A program made the position numbers and the translations under genes. A model generated the notes under the pieces. It was given only the letters and a program-made list of their open reading frames with translations, was not told the DNA's origin and ran no database searches. DNA of 64,000 nt from Serratia symbiotica (Periphyllus acericola) (GTDB lineage: Bacteria; Pseudomonadota; Gammaproteobacteria; Enterobacterales; Enterobacteriaceae): assembly GCF_964019515.1 (NCBI RefSeq), contig NZ_OZ026452.1, forward strand, positions 434,001 to 498,000, given 5' to 3'. Below are positions 20,781 to 33,467 of the stretch, in pieces; the stretch's first letter is position 1; each line of letters begins with the position of its first letter.

Positions 20781-20804
20781 TATGCTTCACCTCAGGGTCG
20801 TTGC

Positions 20805-21858
20805 GCCGTTGTTGAATAAATCGAACATTTGGCCGGCACGCGGATCAGATCACTCTCCTTATGTCAAAATAGCGACATTCCGTGGCCCAGCAAAAGTTCA
20901 ACATCACCAACTGGAAGGCTTACAACAACGCCCTTATCACTCGGGGTTCACTCACTTTATCGGTGGATGAAATGGCACTTCACGCCTGGTACTGCGAGGC
21001 AAAACTTTCTCTGCGTGGTCGCCCACCACATTATTCCGATATGGCAATCACCAGCGTATTGATGCTGAAACGGATTTTCGGCCTGACACTTCGCGCCATC
21101 CAGGGCTTCATCGACTCCATTGTCACACTGATTAAAGTGGCGTTGAACTGCCCGGACGACACCTGTATCAGTAAGCGGGCGAAGTCCGGCCATGTCCCGT
21201 TTAAAACCCCAACGCCGGGTGAAATTGCGCACCTCGTTATCGACTCTAGCGGGCTCAACGTGTTGGGTGAAGGCGAGTGGATGGCAAAAAAACACGGTCA
21301 GGAAAAACGGCGGATCTGGCGAAAACTGCATTTGGCCGTAGATACAGAAACACATGAGGTCATCTGTGCTGACCTTTCCTTGAGCAATGTCACCGATACC
21401 GAAGCCTTCCCAGGTCTCATCCGCCAGAGGTACCGTAAAATCAAAGTCGCCTCGGCGGATCGGGCTTAGGATACGCGAGTGAGTCATGATGAGTTAAGAG
21501 GCAAGAAGCTCAAGGCGTTAATACCGCCAAAAAGCGGAGCCCGTTATTGGTCGGCAGACTATGCAGAGCGAAATTAAGCGGTGGCGAACCAGCGCCTTAC
21601 CGGAGACAACACACGGTGGAAAAGTATCACAAGCTACCACCGACGTTCGATAGCGGCAACAGCGAGGTACAGAGTAAAACAGCTATTTGGTGGTCACCTG
21701 TCGCTGCGAGATTATGATGGGCAAGTTGCAGAGGCGCTGGCCATGATCTATGCATTAAACAAGATGCTGCTCGCCGGTATGCTGAAAGTGTACGCCTTGC
21801 CTGAAAGATGCCCATTCAGGGGACTCTTTATTCCAAATCCGATTTATTCAACAACGCC
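20805..21858 (+). mobile_element. IS5-family (IS903-group) element, copy D
   Basis: 1054 bp. The 5' terminus G(C)CGTTGTTGAATAAATCG has one mismatch and the 3' terminus CGATTTATTCAACAACGCC ends at 21858. It lies between the IS66 remnant and broken yeiH. Flanks GGTCGTTGC and GTTATAGAT are unrelated, so no target duplication. Confidence 0.9.
20882..21810 (+). pseudogene. IS903-type transposase, copy D, amber at codon 196
   Basis: 195 open codons from GTG (MAQQKFNITNW to SADRA), then TAG. Asp121 and Asp193 are present, residue 259 is Ala (RRSIAATARYR). It has a second stop at the KR-TAA-AVANQ position (codon 232; AAATTAAGC in place of AAATCAAGC) and the one-base change near the C-terminus that loses the normal stop. 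Confidence 0.88.
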
Positions 21859-21942
21859 GTTATAGATATTTAATCTATTTTTATTTTACTTAGCGGAAAT
21901 GTATTTTAGTAAGTAAACAATTTGATATGAGGACTGATTTCC

Positions 21943-22967
21943 ATGGCGACTAATACCCTACATTCCTTGTCAAAACGACGTTCCCCCTTGTCTGGCCTGC
22001 TGCTGATCAGCGCACTTAACACGTTGGCCATCTGGGCTAGCAGTATTCCTTGGTTGGCGGGATTCGGGCTGGGTGCGCTGACGCTGGCGATCCTATTCGG
22101 TATTCTGGGCGGCAACATATTCTATCCTTGGCTGCAACCTCGTTGACACAGTGGAGTCCAGTTGGTCAAGCAATACCTGCTGCGGTTAGGGATCATTCTT
22201 TACGGCTTCCGGATGACCTTTCAGCAGATCGTCGATTTCGCGGCGCTACTGGCATCATTATTGACGCGCTAATGCTGACCACCACCTTTCTATTGGCCTG
22301 CTGGCTAAGCAAAAATTCGGTATTGACAGCCAGACCACCATGTTGATCAGGACCGGTAGAAGCATCTGCAGCAGTGCTGGCTAACGAGCCTTTGCTAAAA
22401 GCCGACGCCAGTAAAGTGGCTGTGGCAGTGTCTACCGTAGTGGTATTCGGCACGCTGGCAATTTTCGCTTACCAATGGCTGTATCAATTGAATGCACATA
22501 TGTAGTGGCTATCGTTCACCCAGTAAACCTTCGGCATCTAAACAGGTTCCACCCTTCACGAAGTGGCGCAGGTGGTGGCCACCTGGCTCGCCATCTGGCC
22601 GGATGCCGAGAATGCGGCGGTGATCACCAAAATGATCCGCGTGATGATGCTCGCGCCGTTTCTGCTGTTGCTTTTCGGCTATATCCGCCGTGGCAGTGCT
22701 GCAAATAAGGCAGACAGATCCGCCATCACTATTCCATGGTTTGCCGTGCTGTTTATCGCCGTTGCTAGGTTGAACTCCTGCCAGTTGATCTCTGTCGCAC
22801 TGGTGCAGCATTTGATTACAATCGACACGTGGGTGTTGGCGATGGTCATGTCGGCGCTGGGGCTGACCACCCACATCAGCGCAGTAAATCAGGCTGGGAT
22901 CAAACCGATTTTGCTCGCTACGCTGCTATTTATCTGGCTGCTGGGCGGCGGTGCTGCAATTAACTAA
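21943..22967 (+). pseudogene. yeiH: yeiH, UPF0324 inner-membrane protein, broken
   Basis: Starts intact (MATNTLHSLSKRRSPLSGLL) and reads to a stop after FYPWLQPR. Later pieces in other frames match E. coli YeiH (349 aa): [83 protein letters not shown]…PDAENAAVITKMIRVMMLAPFLLLL and ALGLTTHISAVNQAGIKP. Several frameshifts and at least two stops. It sits immediately upstream of nfo, as in E. coli. Confidence 0.88.
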
Positions 22968-23059
22968 CTGGTACAGCATCCGCATTAATCACTCTTTGCG
23001 GCCATTCAATCAGGCTGTTATCAATGCCATAATGGCGCCGATAACACAGGAGAATAAAG

Positions 23060-23899
23060 ATGAAGTTTGTCGGTGCACATGTCAGTGCGTCAGGTGGGGT
23101 AGATCAAGCGGTTATCCGCGCGCACGAATTAGAGGCGACCGTATTCGCCCTGTTCACTAAAAACCAACGTCAATGGCGGGCCGCTCCGCTGCCTACCAAG
23201 GTGATTGAACAGTTCAAAAACGCCTGTGCCCAGTACGGCTATGGTTCTGGGCAGATCCTGCCGCACGACAGCTATCTGATCAACTTGGGTCACCCGGTGA
23301 CTGAAGCGCTGAAAAAATCGCACGACGCCTTTTTCGATGAAATGCAGCGCTGCCAACAATTGGGGTTGACACTGATCAATTTCCATCCGGGCAGCCACTT
23401 ATTACAGATCGATGCAGACAAATGTCTGGCACGCACCGCCGAATCAATTAACATCGTGCTGGATAAAACCCAAGGCGTAACGGCGGTGATCGAAAACACT
23501 GCCGGCCAAGGCAGCAATTTGGGGTTCAAATTCGAACATCTGGCGGCGATCATCAATGGCGTTGAAGACAAGAGCCAGGTTGGTGTTTGCATCGATACCT
23601 GCCACGCTTTTGCCGCCGGTTACGATCTGCGTACCGAAGAGAGCTGCGAACAGACCTTTCAGCAGTTCGGCGACATCGTCGGTTTTAACTATATGCGCGG
23701 TATGCATTTGAACGACGCCAAAGGCGGGTTCAACAGCCACGTTGACCACCACTATAGCCTGGGTGCAGGCAACATCGGCAAAACGGTGTTCAGCTACATC
23801 ATGCGTGATCTACGTTTCGACAATATTCCGTTGATCCTAGAAACAGTGGATCCAGACATCTGGGCGCAAGAAATTGCTTGGCTAAAGGCACAGCAATGA
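23060..23899 (+). CDS. nfo: Nfo, endonuclease IV
   Basis: AP endonuclease of base-excision repair that cuts 5' to abasic sites with a three-zinc centre. It is 279 aa (285 in E. coli; the last few residues are shorter). Metal ligands recognisable by position include His69 (LPHDSYL), His109 (INFHPG), Glu145 (VIENTAG), [13 protein letters not shown] and [16 protein letters not shown], with [11 protein letters not shown] near the end. The RBS AGGAG lies upstream of the ATG. Intact beside broken yeiH, so DNA repair has been kept. Confidence 0.95.
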   Translation: MKFVGAHVSASGGVDQAVIRAHELEATVFALFTKNQRQWRAAPLPTKVIEQFKNACAQYGYGSGQILPHDSYLINLGHPVTEALKKSHDAFFDEMQRCQQLGLTLINFHPGSHLLQIDADKCLARTAESINIVLDKTQGVTAVIENTAGQGSNLGFKFEHLAAIINGVEDKSQVGVCIDTCHAFAAGYDLRTEESCEQTFQQFGDIVGFNYMRGMHLNDAKGGFNSHVDHHYSLGAGNIGKTVFSYIMRDLRFDNIPLILETVDPDIWAQEIAWLKAQQ

Positions 23900-23982
23900 G
23901 CCAGGCAGAGGCATATCCTTTGCTTAACGGCGGGCGGTGACAAGTAAGGCTACCAATCTGGTGTCTCCGGTGAAAACCAGAC

Positions 23983-24012
23983 AAAACGCCGCAGCTCATG
24001 GCTGCGCGTTTT
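23983..24012. terminator. bidirectional terminator between nfo and fruA
   Basis: AAAACGCCGCAGC, loop TCATG, then GCTGCGCGTTTT: a GC-rich stem with one bulge flanked by A- and T-runs, between convergent nfo and fruA. It can serve both directions. Confidence 0.65.
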
Positions 24013-24026
24013 GGTGATCTCAATGC

Positions 24027-25712
24027 CTAAGCCACAGTGGTAACTGGCACTTCAGCACGTTTCAGCCAGGCATAAGCTACACCCGCCAACAGTATACCTG
24101 CGGCGATGGCTACAAGATACAACAGCACTGGGGTGATGGCACCAGGGATCAGCAGTACAAAAAAACCACCGTGCGGTGCCATCAACTTAGCACCGAACAC
24201 CATTGACAATCCGCCAGTCAGCGCCCCACCCATGATGCAACAGGGCAATACGCGAATCGGATCGCGGGCGGCGAACGGAATAGCCCCTTCAGAGATAAAG
24301 CACAGACCCAGCACCAACGCTGCTTTACCGCCTTCCTGCTCGGACCTGTCGAACTTGCCGCGCGCCAGCAGCGTTGCCAACCCCATCGCCAACGGCGGAA
24401 CCATGCCGGCGGCCATAACTGCCGCCATAGGCGCATACACCGACGAGCTTAGCAGCGCCACACCGAAGGCGTAAGCGGCCTTGTTTACCGGACCGCCCAT
24501 GTCAGAACACATCATTGCGCCGAGGATCGTCCCCAGCAGCACGGCATTGGCCGTACCCAGTGACTGTAGCCAATAAGTCAGGACTTCCATGATTTTGGCT
24601 ACTGGTGTACCGACCACATAAATCATGATCAGGCCGCAAATCACACTGGCCAACAGCGGAATGATCAATATTGGCTTCAGCGCCTCCATATTATGCGGTA
24701 GGCGCAGCTTGCTGCTGATCGCTTTGGCGATATAGCCCGCTAGAAAACCAGCAATGATACCACCGAGGAAACCTGCACCGGTACTCACAGCCAACATTCC
24801 TCCGATCAAGCCAGGCGTCAGGCCAGGGCGATCAGCGATGGAAAAGGCGATAAAACCAGCCAACACTGGCACCATTAGCGCAAAGGCCGCTCCGCTACCA
24901 ATTTGCATCAGCGCCGCCGCCAGCGTACCTTTGACTTCAAACGCCTTGATGCCTAACATGAACGATAACGCGATGCACAACCCTCCCGCTACTACCATCG
25001 GTAGCATATAAGACACGCCGGTCAGCAGATGGCGGTAAGGGCCATTACCCTCTTTATTTTTAGTTACGCCGCCGCTTTTTTGCGTTTGCGTCTGGAGTAC
25101 TTCAGCTTCTACTAGCGCTTTATCCAGCTCCTGCACCGTTTTCTTCAGCACCAACCCAGTAGAGGTACGGTACATCGGCTTACCAGCAAACTTGCCAAGA
25201 TCCACTTCAATATCAGCCGCTACGATCACCAGATCAGCCGCCGCGACTTCTTCCGGCGTGATGACACTGCCAGCACCTACGGAACCGCGAGTTTCTACTT
25301 TCACCCCCCAGCCACGCTTCTTCGCCTCGTTTTCAATGGCTTCCGCCGCCATAAAGGTGTGTGCCACGCCAGTCGGACAAGCGGTGATCGCCACAATACG
25401 TTTTCGACCAGCAGCCTTTAACGGTGCCACTGAAACGGCGGGTGCCTGGTAAACTTTTGCTGCGGTTTTAGCCTGTTCCAGGAGGGCTTGCGGTTCACCC
25501 ACGGCCTGTTCAAGTTCACCCACATAAACCAATTTGCCGTTCAGCGCGGCGTCAGCCAACGCAGGTTGCCCCACCACCACCACTAGTTCGGCATCAGCCA
25601 GCGATGCAGCCAGCATCAGACCAGTTTTGGCCAAGGCGGCTTCGAGCATGCGTTTCGCCAGGTGGCTGCGCGCCTGCCCTAACGAGCTGTCTATCATCAG
25701 CAGCGTTTTCAT
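24027..25712 (-). CDS. fruA: FruA, fructose PTS EIIB'BC permease
   Basis: Inner-membrane fructose transporter of the phosphotransferase system that imports fructose as fructose-1-phosphate. It is 561 aa (563 in E. coli). Order: degenerate EIIB' (about 1-95), EIIB with the phospho-cysteine at Cys112 (ITACPTGVAHTFMAAEAIENEA), linker (about 200-225), then multi-TM EIIC with GLIGGMLAVSTGAGFLGGIIAGF and SEGAIPFAARDP. It overlaps fruK by 4 bases (ATGA), the last gene of fruBKA. The operon is complete, so fructose use is probably functional. Confidence 0.96.
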   Translation of the reverse strand: MKTLLMIDSSLGQARSHLAKRMLEAALAKTGLMLAASLADAELVVVVGQPALADAALNGKLVYVGELEQAVGEPQALLEQAKTAAKVYQAPAVSVAPLKAAGRKRIVAITACPTGVAHTFMAAEAIENEAKKRGWGVKVETRGSVGAGSVITPEEVAAADLVIVAADIEVDLGKFAGKPMYRTSTGLVLKKTVQELDKALVEAEVLQTQTQKSGGVTKNKEGNGPYRHLLTGVSYMLPMVVAGGLCIALSFMLGIKAFEVKGTLAAALMQIGSGAAFALMVPVLAGFIAFSIADRPGLTPGLIGGMLAVSTGAGFLGGIIAGFLAGYIAKAISSKLRLPHNMEALKPILIIPLLASVICGLIMIYVVGTPVAKIMEVLTYWLQSLGTANAVLLGTILGAMMCSDMGGPVNKAAYAFGVALLSSSVYAPMAAVMAAGMVPPLAMGLATLLARGKFDRSEQEGGKAALVLGLCFISEGAIPFAARDPIRVLPCCIMGGALTGGLSMVFGAKLMAPHGGFFVLLIPGAITPVLLYLVAIAAGILLAGVAYAWLKRAEVPVTTVA

Positions 25713-26665
25713 TCTTCCTCCTTCTTTTGATTGAAAGGTTTGAGATCGACACGCGCCATTACCGCACCCAACTGTGGGCGATTAGTCACGCCAACGTTGC
25801 TTTGACTCACTGCCAATGCGGCCACAGCAGTGGCTAGGCGAAAAGTATGTTCGCTGGATTGTCGCATCAGCAGGCCGTAAATCAGGCCACCGACCATCGA
25901 ATCGCCAGCACCCACGGTACTGACCACCTCACAAGGCGGTGGCTTGGCGATCCAGGCACCGGATGCGTTGACCCACAACGCCCCCTCAGCACCAAGAGAG
26001 ATAACCACATGAGCAATGCCTTGTTCGCGCAACGCTTGCGCGGCGGCCACCACATCTTCCAATACTGTCAGTGGACGCCCCGCCCAGATCTCTAGCTCAC
26101 GGCGATTCGGCTTGACCAGCCATGGCGCAGCTTTCAGACCAGCGACTAGCGCCTCGCGGCTGCTGTCGAAAATGATGCATGGACACTGCGCACGCAGGCG
26201 GATCATCCAATCGGTAAAAGCATCGGGATCGACACCGGCGGGCAGGCTACCGCTGACCACCACCATATCAAACTGGCCCAGCCAACTCAGGGAGTCATTT
26301 ACAAAACGCTCCCAGCCCTGTTGCGTTACCTCAAAACCGGAGAAATTGAAATCAGTGACTTCACCATTTTTCTCGGTCAACTTAACGTTGATACGAGTGC
26401 GACCCGGGACTACCTGGAAACGATCGGCAATGCCCAAATCGCTAAACAGCAACTGGAAGCCATCTTGGTTGTCTTTACCCAGGAAACCACCAACGGTAAC
26501 GTCGATACCTAAATCCCTCAGTACTTTGGCAACGTTAATGCCTTTACCGGCGGCATGCAGACCAGCGGTTTTTACCCGATTGACGTCCCCGCGTTCGATC
26601 TCCGGGCACAAGCCCATCAGATCGTAAGCTGGGTTTAAGGTAATCGTTGCTACTTTTCTGCTCAT
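25709..26665 (-). CDS. fruK: FruK, 1-phosphofructokinase
   Basis: Phosphorylates fructose-1-phosphate to fructose-1,6-bisphosphate, feeding PTS-imported fructose to glycolysis. A PfkB-family protein of 318 aa (312 in E. coli), with N-terminal [12 protein letters not shown], the substrate-binding [14 protein letters not shown], and the anion-hole/catalytic-base signature [18 protein letters not shown]. It overlaps both neighbours by 4 bases, indicating translational coupling in fruBKA. The C-terminal tail ([10 protein letters not shown]) is slightly longer than in E. coli. Confidence 0.95.
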   Translation of the reverse strand: MSRKVATITLNPAYDLMGLCPEIERGDVNRVKTAGLHAAGKGINVAKVLRDLGIDVTVGGFLGKDNQDGFQLLFSDLGIADRFQVVPGRTRINVKLTEKNGEVTDFNFSGFEVTQQGWERFVNDSLSWLGQFDMVVVSGSLPAGVDPDAFTDWMIRLRAQCPCIIFDSSREALVAGLKAAPWLVKPNRRELEIWAGRPLTVLEDVVAAAQALREQGIAHVVISLGAEGALWVNASGAWIAKPPPCEVVSTVGAGDSMVGGLIYGLLMRQSSEHTFRLATAVAALAVSQSNVGVTNRPQLGAVMARVDLKPFNQKKEEE

Positions 26666-27795
26666 GCTATGCCCTCGCCCAGTCCTTCAGTAATTGCTGT
26701 GCCGATCGCCTGTAGCGCAGCTTGTGCATCCGCTCCATTGGCGGTAAGACGCAGGTGGTGCCCTTTCTTCACACCTAGCGCCACCACCTTTATTAGGCTA
26801 CGGCCGTTGGCCGACTTGCCGCTGCCGTCCAAATTGGTGACAGTAATTTCGCTCTTAAACTGCTTGATCACGTTAACCAGTGCGGTGCCTGGCCGGGCAT
26901 GCAAGCCATGCTCGTTACGGATCACGTACTCGGCGCTCAGCACGGTGCTCTTTCCCGCCACTGTGCTGGTCAGTAAGGACAGCACAGTACCAGCATCAGC
27001 GTTCAGTAGTTGTTCAGCTTTATTAGCCAGCAGCAAATCACTGAGGTAATTCAACACCACTATCGATTGCGTGTCGGCCACAGATAGCGTCAGCAGCAGC
27101 GCCACTTTCTCGCCGTGTTCATCGAATATCTGCGCCGGGCGGCTAACGGTGGCCGCGCTGAATAGAGCGCCCTCGCTGCTGTCACTCAACCAAATCCCCT
27201 GCCCTAAATTCAGTGGATTACGGGTGATCACCTCGCTGACAAACTGTGCGTTGACTGCGCCGATCTTCTGCAAACGTCCTGCATTCAGTGCCTGCAACGT
27301 CATCAAGCTGTCGGCGGCGACATCAAGCGTAATCAGGGAAATGTCGAACAGAAATTCAGCCGCCTGTTTCTCCCCTATCAGTAGGCTACGCAGTTCGTCT
27401 ACCGAAGCGGTTTTCACTAACTGTTGAGCGACGCTGTCATCGCTCAGCACATGGGTCAGTTGACGCAGCAGCGCCAGGTGCTCGTCGGAACGAGCGGCGA
27501 TACCGATCACAACATAAGCCGTCTGGCCTGACCCCCACTCGATACCATGTGGGAACTGGAACACTTGAACGCCGGTGTTCAACACCAAATCACGGGTGTC
27601 AGTGGTGCCGTGCGGTATAGCGATTCCGTTACCCAAATAGGTGGAGATTTGCAACTCGCGTTGCAACATGCCATCCACGTAAGCAGCGCTGACGTAACCG
27701 GACTCGGTAAGCGCGGCAGCCACCTGGCGGATAGCACTCTGTTTGTCGGCGGCAGCAACGCCCAAGTGAATGTCTTGTTGTGACAACTGGAACAT
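26662..27795 (-). CDS. fruB: FruB, fructose PTS diphosphoryl transfer protein (EIIA-FPr)
   Basis: Cytoplasmic phosphocarrier delivering phosphate from EI to FruA. It is 377 aa, as in E. coli (376). The N-terminal EIIA-Fru domain (about 1-145) has the active-site region [13 protein letters not shown] central linker domain is followed by the C-terminal HPr-like FPr domain with [14 protein letters not shown] (phospho-His in HARPG) and [15 protein letters not shown]. First gene of the operon; Cra-type operators lie directly upstream. Confidence 0.95.
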   Translation of the reverse strand: MFQLSQQDIHLGVAAADKQSAIRQVAAALTESGYVSAAYVDGMLQRELQISTYLGNGIAIPHGTTDTRDLVLNTGVQVFQFPHGIEWGSGQTAYVVIGIAARSDEHLALLRQLTHVLSDDSVAQQLVKTASVDELRSLLIGEKQAAEFLFDISLITLDVAADSLMTLQALNAGRLQKIGAVNAQFVSEVITRNPLNLGQGIWLSDSSEGALFSAATVSRPAQIFDEHGEKVALLLTLSVADTQSIVVLNYLSDLLLANKAEQLLNADAGTVLSLLTSTVAGKSTVLSAEYVIRNEHGLHARPGTALVNVIKQFKSEITVTNLDGSGKSANGRSLIKVVALGVKKGHHLRLTANGADAQAALQAIGTAITEGLGEGIA

Positions 27796-27816
27796 GACTT
27801 TCCTCTCCTGCTGAAT

Positions 27817-27828
27817 TGAATCGTTTCA
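27817..27828. promoter_or_regulatory. Cra (FruR) operator, proximal
   Basis: TGAATCGTTTCA, the reverse complement TGAAACGATTCA, matches the Cra half-palindrome. It lies 22 bases upstream of the fruB start, as for the proximal operator in E. coli. Repression would be relieved by fructose-1-phosphate. Confidence 0.7.
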
Positions 27829-27881
27829 GTTTTATTGCGAAAAAAAATTGTTATCTGCGAGAATATGGCGGGCAATAACAC

Positions 27882-27893
27882 CGAAACGTTTCA
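27882..27893. promoter_or_regulatory. Cra (FruR) operator, distal
   Basis: CGAAACGTTTCA, a near-perfect palindrome of the Cra type 65 bases upstream of the proximal site. A paired arrangement is known for the E. coli fru operon. About 90 bases further upstream the sequence is interrupted by IS copy E. Confidence 0.65.
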
Positions 27894-27985
27894 AACAGTG
27901 TGTAAGCACTACAAATTAGAAGCAACTTTTCTCTATTTTTTCGCCCTAGATTTTTGAGCTTACGCACACTTTTGCCAAAGAGCCA

Positions 27986-29030
27986 GGCGTTGTTGAATAA
28001 ATCGAACTTTTGGCCGGCATGCGGATCAGATCACTCTCCTTCTGTCAAAATAGCGACATTCCGTGGCCCAGCAAAAGTTCAACATCACCAACTGGAAGGC
28101 TTACAACAACGCCCTTATCACTCGGGGTTCACTCACTTTATCGGTGGATGAAATGGCACTTCACGCCTGGTACTGCGAGGCAAAACTTTCTCTGCGTGGT
28201 CGCCCACCACATTATTCCGATATGGCAATCACCAGCGTATTGATGCTGAAACGGATTTTCGGCCTGACACTTCGCGCCATCCAGGGCTTCATCGACTCCA
28301 TTGTCACACTGATTAAAGTGGCGTTGAACTGCCCGGACGACACCTGTATCAGTAAGCGGGCGAAGTCCGGCCATGTCCCGTTTAAAACCCCAACGCCGGG
28401 TGAAATTGCGCACCTCGTTATCGACTCTACCGGGCTCAACGTGTTGGGTAAAGGGGAGTGGATGGCAAAAAAATACGGTCAGGAAAAACGGCGGATCTGG
28501 CGAAAACTGCATTTGGCCGTAGATACAGCAACACATGAGGTCATCTGTGCTGACCTTTCCTTGAGCAAGGTCACCGATACCGAAGCCTTCCCAGGTCTCA
28601 TCCGTCAGAGGTACCGTAAAATCAAAGTCGCCGCGGCGGATCGGGCTTAGGATACGCGAGTGTGTGATGATGAGTTAAGGGGCAAGAAGCTCAAGGTGTT
28701 AATACCGCCGAGAAGCGAGCTCGTTATTGGTCGGCAGTATGCAGAAAGAAATCAAGCGGTGGCGAACCAGCGCGTTACCGGAGACAACACACGGTGGAAA
28801 AGTATCACAGGCTACCACCGACGTTCGATAGCGGCAACAGCGAGGTACAGAGTAAAACAGCTATTTGGTGGTCACCTGTCGCTGCGAGATTATGATGGGC
28901 AAGTTGCAGAGGCGCTGCATTAAACAAGATGCCGCTCTCCGGTATGCTGAAAGTGTACGCCTTGCCTGAAAGATGCCCATTCACGGGACTCTGTATGCCA
29001 AATCCTATTTCCGATTTATTAAACAACGCC
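27986..29030 (+). mobile_element. IS5-family (IS903-group) element, copy E
   Basis: 1045 bp from GGCGTTGTTGAATAAATCGA to TTATTAAACAACGCC, the latter with one altered base. It lies between the fru operon promoter region and broken pstC, whose E. coli homologues are far apart. Flanks AAAGAGCCA and GGTTCAAAG are not a direct repeat. Confidence 0.9.
28063..28975 (+). pseudogene. IS903-type transposase, copy E, amber at codon 196 plus deletions
   Basis: 195 codons to SADRA-type end (here AAADRA), then TAG. Asp121 is in LVIDSTG, residue 259 is Ala. Additional small losses: three bases at the SADYAE position and 13 bases near the C-terminus (GAGGCGCTGCATTAAAC), which change the frame. Confidence 0.87.
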
Positions 29031-29049
29031 GGTTCAAAGAGAGTAATCT

Positions 29050-29961
29050 ACGGCTGAGTACAAGCCGACCATTAAAGCACCAAGTAAAAAGGGTGACGTC
29101 ATCTTCAGCGTGCTCGTTCGACTGGCGGTGCTGGTCACCTTATTGTTGCTGAGCGGCATTATTGTTTCGCTATTGTTTCGCTGATTTTTGCCTCATTGCC
29201 AAGCATGCAGAAATTCGGCTTCGCTTTCCTGTGGAGTAAGTGGGACGCGCCTGCTGAGCAGTTTGGTGCGCTGTTGCCGATCTACGGTACTCTGGTCACC
29301 TCGCTGATTGCGCTGATTATTGCAGTGCCAGTGAATTTTGGCATCGCGCTGTTCCTGACCGAACTGGCACCCAACTGGCTGAAACGCCCATTGGGCATCG
29401 CCATTGAGCTGCTGGCGGCGATCCCAAGCATCGTATACGGTATGTTGGGCTTGTTGGTGTTCGCCTCGCTGTTTGCCGAGTACTTCCAGATGCCGTTAGG
29501 TGCTATCTGACATCCCGTTCGTTGGTGAGCTGTTCTCGGGACCAGCATTTGGCATCGGCATTTTGGCTGCTAGCGTGATATTGGCCATCATGATTATTCC
29601 CTACATCGCTGCAGTTATGCGCGATGTATTCGAGCAGACCCCGGTGATGATGAAAGAGTCGGCCTATGGCATTGGCTGTACCACCTGGGAAGTGATTTGG
29701 CGCATCGTGCTGCCTTTTACCAAAAACGGCGTGATTGGCGGTGTGATGCTGGGCCTGGGGCGTGCGTTGGGGGAGACCATGGCGGTGACCTTCATCATCG
29801 GCAACACCTACCAACTCGATAGTGCCTCGCTGTATATGCCTGGTAACAGTATTATTTCGTCGTTAGCTAACGAATTCGCCGAAGCTGCTGCCGGTGTGCA
29901 TACCGCCGCGCTGATGGAACTGGGTCTGATTCTGTTTGTGAGTACCTTTATTGTCTTGGCA
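29050..29961 (+). pseudogene. pstC: pstC, phosphate ABC permease subunit, broken and fused to pstA
   Basis: PstC is one of two inner-membrane permease subunits of the high-affinity phosphate importer. The start is ACG in place of ATG (29050), followed by [27 protein letters not shown]. Frame breaks occur near 29180 and 29505 (a stop after PLGAI). From 29500 the frame is open through [20 protein letters not shown] and [26 protein letters not shown] to [14 protein letters not shown]. There a deletion removes the last ~16 codons and joins pstA in frame. pstS upstream is missing. Confidence 0.88.
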
Positions 29962-31140
<1,179 letters not shown>

Positions 31141-31151
31141 TAGGAAAAATC

Positions 31152-31890
31152 ATGGATAGCCTGAATTTAAATAAACATATTTCCGGCCAGTTCAACGCAG
31201 AGCTTGAGCATATCCGCACCCAGGTGCTGATCATGGGCGGGCTGGTGGAACAGCAACTCACCGATAGCATTACCGCCATGCACAATCAGGACGGTGAACT
31301 GGCCAAGCGCGTGATCGCGGGCTATGTCAGGGTTAATATGATGGAAGTGGCGATCGACGAAGCCTGCGTACGTATCATTGCTAAACGCCAACCCACCGCC
31401 AGTGACCTGCGTCTGGTGATGGTAATTATCAAGACCATTTCTGAGCTGGAGCGCATTGGTCACGTGGCGGATAAAATCTGCCGCACCGCGCTGGAGACGT
31501 TCTCGCACCGGCATCAGCCGCTGTTGGTCAGCTTGGAGTAGCTGGGCCAGCACACTGTGAAGATGCTGCATGATGTGCTGGATGCCTTCGCACGCATGGA
31601 CCTGGATGAGGCGATCCGTATTTATCGTGAAGATAAAAAGGTCGATCAGCAATATGTATGAAAGCATCGTGCGCCAACTGATGACTTACATGATGGAAGA
31701 TTCGCGCACCATTCAGAGCGTGTTGACTGCGCTGTTCTGCGCCCGTTCGATCGAGCGTATCGTCGACCGCTGCCAGCATATCTGCGAATCTATCTTCTAT
31801 TTTGTGAAGGGGCAGGATTTTCGTCATATTGGCGGCGATGCACTGGAAAAGCTGCTATGCACTGGCAGCCAAGGCGAGAGAAAAAAGTAA
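31152..31890 (+). pseudogene. phoU: phoU, phosphate signalling regulator, nonsense and frameshift
   Basis: PhoU couples the Pst transporter to PhoR/PhoB signalling. It begins intact ([21 protein letters not shown]) and reads 129 codons to TAG in [15 protein letters not shown]. The frame continues to DQQYV and then shifts, with [30 protein letters not shown] and [13 protein letters not shown] in another frame to 31890. Together with the broken pstCAB the whole Pst-PhoU system here is dead. Confidence 0.9.
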
Positions 31891-32122
31891 TTCTCCCCCA
31901 GGTACTATTTTCTAAATCGCGGCCGCATAGGAGGGTGGTGCCGTCGTTCACCCATCATTGGATTTCCTGGAGCAATAAGCTCTCGCGAACCTACCGTCAA
32001 ACGGTATCATCAAGGATCCCTCCATTAAAGACAGCGAAAAAACCTGTGAGCGGCGTCCAAAGCCTGACTTTTTATTATAGAATAACCGGCGACTGTCCAT
32101 TCCTCTCTGCGGAATTCTGATC

Positions 32123-33429
32123 ATGACCAAACCAGTAGTATCTGGCCTTGACGCTGAGCAAGGTTTGCTTGGGCGCGTGTTTAAACTCTAGCAGCATGGA
32201 GCAACGGCGAGTACAGAAATGATTGCTGGTACAACTACCTTTCTGACCATGGTGTATATCGTGTTCGTGAACCCCCAAATTCTCGGCGCGGCAGGCATGG
32301 ATACGCAGGCAGTGTTTGTGACAACCTGCCTGATCGCCGCATTTGGCAGTATCTTTATGGGGCTGGTGGCGAATTTGCCGGTGTCGCTGGCACCGGCGAT
32401 GGGTCTGAATGCCTTCTTCGCCTTCGAGGTAGTCGGGGCGATGGGCATTTCATAGTACGTGGGGATGGGGGCTATTTTCTTGGCTGCCGTTGGTTTGTTG
32501 TTGCTGACCTTTTTCCGCGTCCGCTATTGGATGATCGCCAACATCCCGATCAGCCTGCGGGTGGGTATTACCAGTGGAATCGGTTTGTTTATCGGCATGA
32601 TAGGGCTGAAAAACGCCGGTGTGGTGGTAGCAACCCCGGATACGCTAGTGACCATCGGTAGCCTGACCTCGCAAAGCGTTCTGTTGGGTACGCTCGGTTT
32701 CTTTATAATCGCTGTGCTGTCTGCACACAATTTCCATGCGGCGGTGCTGATTTTCATCGTGGTGACTACCCTGATCGTTTGGATGTTGGGCGATGTGAAA
32801 TACGGCGGTGTATTCTCTATGCCACCGAACATTACCTCAGTGGTGGGCCAAACTGATCTGGCTGGTGTGATCTTTTCCTTTATGCTGGTTAACCTGTTCG
32901 ATTATTCTGGCACGCTGATCGGCGTGGCCGACAAGGCCGGGTTGACCGACCACAAGGGTAAATGCCCCCGCATGAAGCAGGCGCTGTATGTTGATAGCAT
33001 AAGTTCGGTGATGGGTTCTCTGACGCTACCGCTTATATCGAAAGTTCGTCGGGGGGCGCTGTTGGTGGACGTACTGGCCTGACCGCGATGGTGACCGGCG
33101 TTCTGTTCCTGCTAGTAATATTCCTGTCGCCACTGGCAGGTATGGTGCTAGTCTACGCTGCCGCTTGAGCACTGATTTACGTGGGTGTGCTGATGACCTC
33201 CAGCTTGGGACAGGTGAAATGGGATGACCTGACAGAAGCCGTGTCGGCGTTTGTCATCGCAGTGATGATGCAGTTTAGCTTCTCGATCACCGAGGGCATA
33301 GCACTTGGCTTTATTTCCTACTGCGTGATGAAGTTAGGCACTGGTCACTGGCGTGAGATCAGCCCATGAGTAAAGGTGGTAGCCCTGCTGTTTGTGCTGA
33401 AAATTGTCTGGGTAGATAGACATTATTGA
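32123..33429 (+). pseudogene. adeP: adeP, adenine permease (AzgA/NCS2 family), broken
   Basis: Homologue of E. coli YieG/AdeP, an inner-membrane adenine:proton symporter. The ATG at 32123 gives MTKPVVSGLDAEQGLLGRVFKL, then a stop. TTFLTMVYIVFVNPQILGAAGMDTQAVFVTTCL, LAPAMGLNAFFAFEVVGAM, a stop at 32453, VGMGAIFLAAVGLLLLTFFRVRYW, LVNLFDYSGTLIGVADKAG, and after further frame changes GIALGFISYCVMK to the TGA at 33427. It has several stops and frameshifts. Its place downstream of phoU fits the E. coli neighbourhood. Confidence 0.85.
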
Positions 33430-33467
33430 TGCGAGTAGGGCTGACAAGTGTCCCCAGCCCTGTTGTC

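Larger units (their letters stand above)
19060..20804 (-). mobile_element. degraded IS66-family element
   Basis: Contains remnants of all three IS66 accessory/transposase genes in the usual tnpA-tnpB-tnpC order on the minus strand, each broken by frameshifts and stops. The left edge is placed just after acrB by the last recognisable tnpC codons; the right edge abuts IS copy D. An AT-rich spacer (about 20085-20165) separates tnpC from tnpB debris. No clear terminal repeats or target duplication could be assigned. Confidence 0.75.

Noticed and set aside
19060..20804. A novel multi-gene system downstream of acrB
   Set aside because: The fragments fit the IS66 tnpA-tnpB-tnpC arrangement; nothing beyond a decayed insertion element is needed to explain it.
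27547..27783. Plus-strand frames inside fruB/fruK/fruA
   Set aside because: Shadows of the intact fru operon on the opposite strand.
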